Shown one piece after another: positions 60,001 to 64,000 of a stretch of DNA of 64,000 bases. The stretch's first letter is position 1, and the number at the start of each line of letters is the position of its first letter. The stretch comes from CAVVFX01 sp963777595 (lineage in GTDB: Bacteria; Acidobacteriota; Terriglobia; Bryobacterales; Bryobacteraceae). A program made the translations under genes and the position numbers. The notes under the pieces are model-generated. The model was not told where the DNA came from and made no database searches. It saw nothing but the letters and a program-made list of their open reading frames with translations. The stretch is taken from NCBI GenBank assembly GCA_963777595.1, contig CAVZRE010000065.1, positions 1 to 64,000 on the forward strand. Reading direction: 5' to 3'.

Positions 60001-61083
60001 CAAGTCTTTTCCGGCCGCTACCGCGTGCCTGCCGGCGATGAACTCGAATGGTGCAACCGCCGCATCCTGGCCCGTATCCATCGCCTGACCATCGGCCGTC
60101 TCCGCCGCGAAATCGAACCGGTTACCGCCGCGCAATTCCATCAATTCCTCGCGCGCTGGCAACACATCTCCTCCGGAGCCCAACTTCATGGCGCGGACGG
60201 TACGCTGCAAATTGTCCGGCAGTTGCAAGGCTTCGAAATTCCCGCCTCGGCCTGGGAGCCCGACGTGTTGCGCCGCCGCGTAGCCGAATACAGTCCGGAA
60301 GATCTGGACGAACTCTGCCTGTCCGGCGAAGTCGTATGGGCGAGGCTTTCCGAACCCGAGCATCGGATTCGTCCCACCCGCGTCGCGCCCATCTCTTTCT
60401 TCCTACGCGAGGACACCGACTGGCTGATCGCGCCGAACTCCACCGGCCTTGCCCCGGAAAACTTCTCTCACGCCGGCCAGGAAGTGCTCGCAGCCTTGAC
60501 GAACCACGGCGCTTCATTTTTCGGCGATCTGGTCCGCGCCACGCACCGTTTACCCAGCGAAGTGGAAGACGCGCTCTGGGAATTGACCGCCGGCGGCTTA
60601 GTCACTGCCGACGGCTTCGAAAACCTGCGCGCGTTAATCGATCCCAAACGACGCCGTGGCGAGGGCCGAGGCAGCCTCAGGCGACCGCGTCATGCTGCTG
60701 GACGCTGGGCGCTGGTCTCCCGGACGGCGAGTACAAGAACCACCGCAGAGCGCACCGAGCGTCATGCCGAACAACTGCTGTTGCGTTGGGGAGTGCTGTT
60801 CCGCGACCTCCTCGCCCGCGAAACAGTCGCGCCGCCATGGCGAGACCTGCTCCCAATCCTGCGTCGGATGGAAGCCAAAGGAGAGATTCGAGGCGGACGC
60901 TTCGTATCCGGTTTCACCGGTGAACAATTCGCCAGGCCGGAAGCCATCGACTTACTGCGCGCCGTCCGTCGAAGTCAAGTCGACACCCCGGTAGAAGTAG
61001 CGCCGGCCGACCCGTTGAATCTGACCGGCATCATCCTCCCAGGAGCCCGTGTCAGCACCCTCTCCGTGGCCCGCATCGCTTAA
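57079..61083 (+). CDS. lhr: Lhr-type ATP-dependent DNA helicase
   Basis: 1334 residues, a large SF2 helicase. It has PQLAGWPEIASGRDVLISAPTGSGKT (Q-motif and Walker A, Lys48), VIVDEIHAVADDKRGSHLALTLARLD (DEIH), SATVRPIQEVG, and LVFVNTRRMSE; SLQRIGRSGHWVGA is motif VI. The Lhr winged-helix and C-terminal domains follow (LNANPYAYLDDAPLEERRARAV, then ALWELTAGGLVTADGFENLR). Lhr enzymes repair DNA crosslinks or act on RNA-DNA hybrids. Downstream of imuA-imuB, suggesting a DNA-damage cluster. Confidence 0.95.
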   Translation: MPLSSFDPLTAEWFTSRFGSPTEPQLAGWPEIASGRDVLISAPTGSGKTLAAFLICLDTLVRQARSGTLAQETQVVYVSPLKALSTDVHKNLETPLAQIAELAAQRGIPLAPIRTAVRTGDTPMPQRQQMTKKPPHILVTTPESLYILLTAEHPRQNLQTVRTVIVDEIHAVADDKRGSHLALTLARLDAVVRATGRAAPQRIGLSATVRPIQEVGSFLSPGKSPSIINVGHRREMGLSIEVPNDELGAVATSEMWEEIYDRLARHILNQRTTLVFVNTRRMSERVAHALGGRLGHDVVLPHHGSLSRALRHEAESRLKNGELKAVVATASLELGIDIGTVDLAIQIGSPRSIAVSLQRIGRSGHWVGAKPQGIFFPTTRDELIECAALIYAIRQGDLERIEIPQNALDILAQQIVAESACETWDEDALYSTIRGTHSYRNIPRRDFDAVVTMMSEGITTVRGRSGALLHRDEVNHRVRGRRGARLAAITSGGAIPDTAAYAVIVEPEGKTVGTIDEDFAVESLTGDVFLLGTHSWRIRHVGQGQVRVEDAHGAQPSLPFWLGEAPGRSAELSRAVSQVREGALASQEFLTTNCGLDEAGARQAIAYLQAGATSLGAMPTTTTVIAERFFDESGGMQLILHAPFGSRINRAWGLALRKRFCRTFNFELQAAATDNGIVISLSEQHAFPLETVFEFLHPDTLEDVLREALLVAPMFAARWRWNASRALALLRFRGGRKVPAPLQRMHAEDLLASVFPDQVACAENLTGPIRIPDHPLVNETIANCLHEAMDLEGLRSVLEGLRDGSIRRVAIENPVPSVFSHEILNANPYAYLDDAPLEERRARAVQLRSTLRTDASQGAGILDPEAIEQIAAEVWPEPRDADELHDAMLTLIRCPRQTSWQPWFEELQATGRAFLNAENFWVATERKDTINDTLAIARGWMECLGPVTASELAQHLALPVSDVHIALATLEAEGQVFSGRYRVPAGDELEWCNRRILARIHRLTIGRLRREIEPVTAAQFHQFLARWQHISSGAQLHGADGTLQIVRQLQGFEIPASAWEPDVLRRRVAEYSPEDLDELCLSGEVVWARLSEPEHRIRPTRVAPISFFLREDTDWLIAPNSTGLAPENFSHAGQEVLAALTNHGASFFGDLVRATHRLPSEVEDALWELTAGGLVTADGFENLRALIDPKRRRGEGRGSLRRPRHAAGRWALVSRTASTRTTAERTERHAEQLLLRWGVLFRDLLARETVAPPWRDLLPILRRMEAKGEIRGGRFVSGFTGEQFARPEAIDLLRAVRRSQVDTPVEVAPADPLNLTGIILPGARVSTLSVARIA

Positions 61084-61170
61084 CCTTCTTCGTACAGGCT
61101 TTTCCGTGGGGCGGACGCTCGTCCGCGTGCGACTCTGGTCACCACCTTCTATTGTGCTACGTATGAAACG

Positions 61171-61704
61171 ATGAAAAGAATCGTTACCGATATGGATGAT
61201 GTTATCGCGGACACCCTCGCCAAATACATCCGCGTCTGCAATGCGGAACTCGGGCTTTCCGTCTGTAAAGCTGATCTGGGCCCGAAAGACCTCTGGGACC
61301 TGGTGGGCCGGGAGAACTTTCCGCGAATCAAAACGCTCGTCGAACACGTAGATTTTTTCGGAGATCTGGAGGTCATGCCGGACAGCCAGGATGTGCTTCG
61401 CAAGTTGACCGAGCGCTATGAAGTCTTCATCAGTTCGTCGGCCATGGAGGTGCCCTCATCCTTCACGGCCAAATACCGCTGGGTGGCGAAGAACTTCCCT
61501 TTTATCCCGCCGAGTCATCTGGTCTTCTGCGGGGACAAGAGTATTCTCAATGCCGACTACCTTGTGGACGATCGGGAGCGCCACTTCCAGAACTTTCGCG
61601 GCGAAGGCCTCCTGTTCACCGCGCCTCATAACCTGCACGTGCAGGGCTACCGCCGCGTGAACGGATGGCGCGATGTGGAAGCTCTGCTACTTGAACAAAG
61701 CTAA
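61171..61704 (+). CDS. 5'(3')-deoxyribonucleotidase-like HAD phosphatase
   Basis: 177 residues. KRIVTDMDDVIADTLAKYI is the HAD motif I (DxDxV, nucleophile first Asp). VFISSSAMEVPSSFTAKYRWV holds motif II Ser, and CGDKSILNADYLVDDRERHFQNFRG carries motifs III and IV. The NT5C family removes phosphate from deoxynucleoside monophosphates. It overlaps the convergent SGNH hydrolase by 18 bp. Confidence 0.9.
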   Translation: MKRIVTDMDDVIADTLAKYIRVCNAELGLSVCKADLGPKDLWDLVGRENFPRIKTLVEHVDFFGDLEVMPDSQDVLRKLTERYEVFISSSAMEVPSSFTAKYRWVAKNFPFIPPSHLVFCGDKSILNADYLVDDRERHFQNFRGEGLLFTAPHNLHVQGYRRVNGWRDVEALLLEQS

Positions 61705-62916
61705 ATCGATGGCTTCGCCCATGGCCTTGTAGCCGGCATCGCCAGGATGCAGGTGATCGCCGCCATCATAAGCCGCCAGCATCCTGTCCGGATGCTCAGG
61801 ATCCCGCACCGCCTTGTCGAAATCGACCACTCCGTCGAACGCATGGCCATTGCGGATGAATTCGTTCAGCGCCTTGCGTTGAACTTCCTTCTCGGGTGTG
61901 AAGTAGCCTCTGGACGCGCCCTCAAACGGTGTCAGTGTCGCGCCGAACACTTTAATGCCATGTTCGTGAGCGCGATCGATCATCTGCTTCATGCCCTCGA
62001 TAAGATCCTCGGCGCTGACTGCCTCCGACGCCGGCGCCGAGGTTCCAGCGTGCCCTAAATCATTAATCCCTTCGAGCACAATCAGGTACTTGACGCCCGG
62101 TTGCGCAAGAACGTCCCGATCGAAACGCGCCAAAGCGTTTACGCCAAATCGGACGTTGGCTGCGGCGTCGTGCAAAATCCGATTACCGCCGATCCCGGCA
62201 TCGAGCACTCCGATTTGAGTACGCCCATGCCGCGCTAGCAGGCGGGTAGCAAGAAAATCAGGCCATCGATGGTTCGCATCGATCGTAGACCGCGCGCCAT
62301 CGGTAATCGAATCGCCGAAAGCCACAACTGTAGCAGCCGATTCGGGAGCCATCACCTCGACGGCAGTCAGGAAAACCCAGGACGTCAAGGTCAAGGGTGC
62401 GTCCATGGAAACAGCTTTCGTGAGGTCCCCCGTTCCGCTATAGGAAGTCTGCTGGGCCGAGTAATGGATGCCGCCGCCCATGGTCTTCTCCGGGATAAAG
62501 ATGCTGATCGCGAGATCGCCGGCAGCAGGGAAGTCGAGCTGCACGGGATCGCTCAACACTAAAGCGTTAGGCGGAATGGAGACGGACGCGCGGCCGCCGA
62601 AGGTGAGTGCGCGGTCGGAGCCGGCAGTGATTGCGGCTCCCTTGTCCCGCAGCGCAATGTGCGCCGCGCCAATATTCGCCGTCTCTTTCCCAAAAGCATT
62701 GGACAATCGGACGCGTACGGCCTTGCCGCCGATGCTGGTATGGACAATCTCGCGCAGCGTCTGATTCTCGAACTCGAGTTTGGCAGCGCGCATCTGTGCG
62801 GCGTCAGTGAGTTGCGGAGCCGGGCTGGCGCCCCAAGTCACCACCCAATGGTCCTTACCGGCCGCCAGCGCGGAGGCGGTAGCAAGAATGAGGAGAAACG
62901 TTGCTCTGGTTTTCAT
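61687..62916 (-). CDS. exported SGNH/GDSL-family hydrolase
   Basis: 409 residues with a signal peptide (FLLILATASALAAG). An N-terminal beta domain (HWVVTWGASPAPQL, FENQTLREIVHTSIGGKAVRVRLSNAFG) precedes the SGNH core: VVAFGDSITDG (Ser), GIGGNRIL (Gly), YLIVLEGINDLG (Asn) and DGGDHLHPGDAGY (Asp-x2-His). Esterase or acyl hydrolase in the periplasm. Divergent from the DUF4424 fragment. Confidence 0.93.
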   Translation of the reverse strand: MKTRATFLLILATASALAAGKDHWVVTWGASPAPQLTDAAQMRAAKLEFENQTLREIVHTSIGGKAVRVRLSNAFGKETANIGAAHIALRDKGAAITAGSDRALTFGGRASVSIPPNALVLSDPVQLDFPAAGDLAISIFIPEKTMGGGIHYSAQQTSYSGTGDLTKAVSMDAPLTLTSWVFLTAVEVMAPESAATVVAFGDSITDGARSTIDANHRWPDFLATRLLARHGRTQIGVLDAGIGGNRILHDAAANVRFGVNALARFDRDVLAQPGVKYLIVLEGINDLGHAGTSAPASEAVSAEDLIEGMKQMIDRAHEHGIKVFGATLTPFEGASRGYFTPEKEVQRKALNEFIRNGHAFDGVVDFDKAVRDPEHPDRMLAAYDGGDHLHPGDAGYKAMGEAIDLALFK

Positions 62917-62948
62917 GTGGTTTAAAGATGATGTTACACTGCGCGACA

Positions 62949-63239
62949 GTGGCGCAGGTAAGATGGATAGCCGTTCTGGCGATTACGGCCGGTACGCTCG
63001 CGGCGAACGATACATTGGCAACGCTAGGCGCAGGCGGCTTGATTCCACTCAAGTCCTCCCAGATCGCGATGGAGCGCGAAGATCTGCAGATCTCGGTTCA
63101 TCAGATCACGGTCCGCTACTTGTTCCGCAACAACAGTGAAGTGCGCGCTCTCCGAGCCGCAGCGGAACCAATTCGCCGAAGCCGAATTGCGGCACGGCGG
63201 CTGCGCTCGAAAACATGTCATGCTAAAAAAACGTGTTTA
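62949..63239 (+). pseudogene. DUF4424 fragment, truncated
   Basis: From GTG 62949 the frame reads a signal peptide (WIAVLAITAGTLAAND) and then TLATLGAGGLIPLKSSQIAMEREDLQISVHQITVRYLFRNNSE, the N-terminal hallmark of DUF4424. After about 63137 the family match ends and no frame continues it; the remainder of the open frame (to 63464) is basic and unrelated and runs into the next gene. It is a truncated or recombined gene. The piece 63240-63360 holds nothing identifiable. Confidence 0.72.
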
Positions 63240-63360
63240 AAGGAGCGGACCAACCCACCACGATCTGGGTCGCTCCGATTTTCCAGCCTAAATGATCGTT
63301 GTTATTCGTGTGCATTCGTGGCCCTATATTTTTCCTCAGGTTTTACTGTACAATCCGACC

Positions 63361-64000
63361 ATGAGTCTCACCCGCAGAACTTTCTTCGGCGCTACGTCGC
63401 TCGCGCCGCTCCTGGCTCGCGCCGCCACCTTGTCAGAGGTGCACATTTCAGTCATCGCCGATGAAATCGATGAAGACCTGGCGCATGACGCCGACTTCCT
63501 CCATAGCTTTGGCGTCAAGTTCGTCGAACTGCGGCAGATCTGGGGTAAATACAATACCGAGCAGCCCATCGATAAGATCCGCGAAGCGCGTTCCATCCTG
63601 GACGCTGCGCAAATCAGAACCTCGGTCGTTGGGACCGCATTCTTCCGCATTCCGTTGCCGCCCGACAATGCCGCGGGACAGGCGATCCTCGATAAGCAAT
63701 GGGCGCTCCTGAACGCTGCCATGGATCGAGCCGAAATCCTGGGCACCGACAAGCTGCGCACCTTTGCCTTCATGTCTCCCAAAGAGGGTCAGACGAGTGA
63801 GCGCGACTATGCGCGCATCTATGAGCTGTTGAATGAGGCCGGCAAACGCGCCAAATCCCGCAACGTGAAGTTGGCCATCGAAAATCTGGGCGGCAGTTGC
63901 GTCTCCAAAGGTTCCGATTCGGCGAAGATGCTCAAAGCCGTCAAGGAGGCCAACGTCGGACTCACTTGGGATCCCAATAATGCCGCGGAATCAGGCGAGA
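63361..64000 (+). CDS. sugar phosphate isomerase/epimerase-like TIM barrel, partial
   Basis: Begins at ATG 63361 with a Tat-type leader (LTRRTFFGATSLAPLLARA) and runs off the window after 213 residues. The xylose-isomerase-like TIM barrel shows HISVIADEIDEDLAHDADFLHSFGVKFVELRQIWG, LGTDKLRTFAFMS, KLAIENLGGSCVSKGSDSAKML and GLTWDPNNAAES, where conserved acidic metal ligands are plausible. The Tat leader implies export after folding. Substrate unknown. Confidence 0.88.
   Translation, partial: MSLTRRTFFGATSLAPLLARAATLSEVHISVIADEIDEDLAHDADFLHSFGVKFVELRQIWGKYNTEQPIDKIREARSILDAAQIRTSVVGTAFFRIPLPPDNAAGQAILDKQWALLNAAMDRAEILGTDKLRTFAFMSPKEGQTSERDYARIYELLNEAGKRAKSRNVKLAIENLGGSCVSKGSDSAKMLKAVKEANVGLTWDPNNAAESGE

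Noticed and set aside
1..64000. CRISPR arrays, rRNA genes and classical toxin-antitoxin pairs
   Set aside because: No regularly spaced 24-40 bp repeats, no rRNA-like stretches and no recognisable antitoxin-toxin pair were found; the repeats at 3498-3750 are too short and irregular for CRISPR.

Overview
The window reads as a chromosome segment from a soil-type Acidobacterium, most likely Bryobacterales (Solibacter-like). The basis is inference from gene content: high GC, a short acidobacterial-style imuA/imuB pair, DUF6677-, DUF4159-, DUF4331- and Uma2-type proteins, hfq-hflX, and rsfS-rlmH-accD-folC in series. No rRNA gene is present to test this. The first 5.6 kb is mobile; the rest is ordinary, tightly packed chromosome.

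Mobile end (1-5660): trbG and trbI of a conjugative type IV secretion system, a hypothetical gene, a uracil-DNA-glycosylase-like gene, an array of at least six direct repeats (3498-3750), two small helix-turn-helix genes and a tyrosine recombinase. The recombinase ends 95 bp from the 3' end of an intact tRNA-Pro(UGG) on the minus strand. This is the classic layout of an integrative and conjugative element (ICE) whose other end lies beyond base 1.

Housekeeping block (5.9-21 kb): rsfS, rlmH, accD, folC, an M81 peptidase, small zinc-ribbon and DUF6496 proteins, an exported AlgH-like protein, hfq, hflX, pgsA, a RodZ-like protein, a glycosyltransferase with two methyltransferases, a glutaminyl-cyclase-like enzyme and truB. 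Middle block (21-38 kb): secreted or regulatory proteins (WD40, MBL-fold, serine hydrolase, sigma factor beside a STAS protein), nuoI, cysE, a metzincin, DUF4159, TPR, DUF4331, a GT39-type membrane enzyme, DUF72, a heparin-lyase-like protein and three stress-type small genes. It contains about 0.9 kb without a convincing gene (29859-30772).

Right block (38-64 kb): a second GT39-type enzyme, a YprB-like nuclease, yggS with a GT4 glycosyltransferase and a CocE-type hydrolase, a type III polyketide synthase with a flavoprotein, an Nramp-related transporter lacking key metal ligands, an esterase-SMP-30 fusion, panB-panC, a DNA-damage module (imuA, imuB, Lhr-type helicase) behind a palindromic operator candidate, a nucleotidase, an SGNH hydrolase, a broken DUF4424 gene and a TIM-barrel protein cut by the window edge.

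A recurring anomaly is that at least five recognisable genes (trbG, hflX, one methyltransferase, one Uma2 gene, the esterase fusion) are each split by a small frameshift, and rsfS lacks a normal start codon. Two of the shifts sit in homopolymer runs. Assembly or read indels are the simplest explanation, so broken genes here should be confirmed from reads before any biological meaning is given to them.
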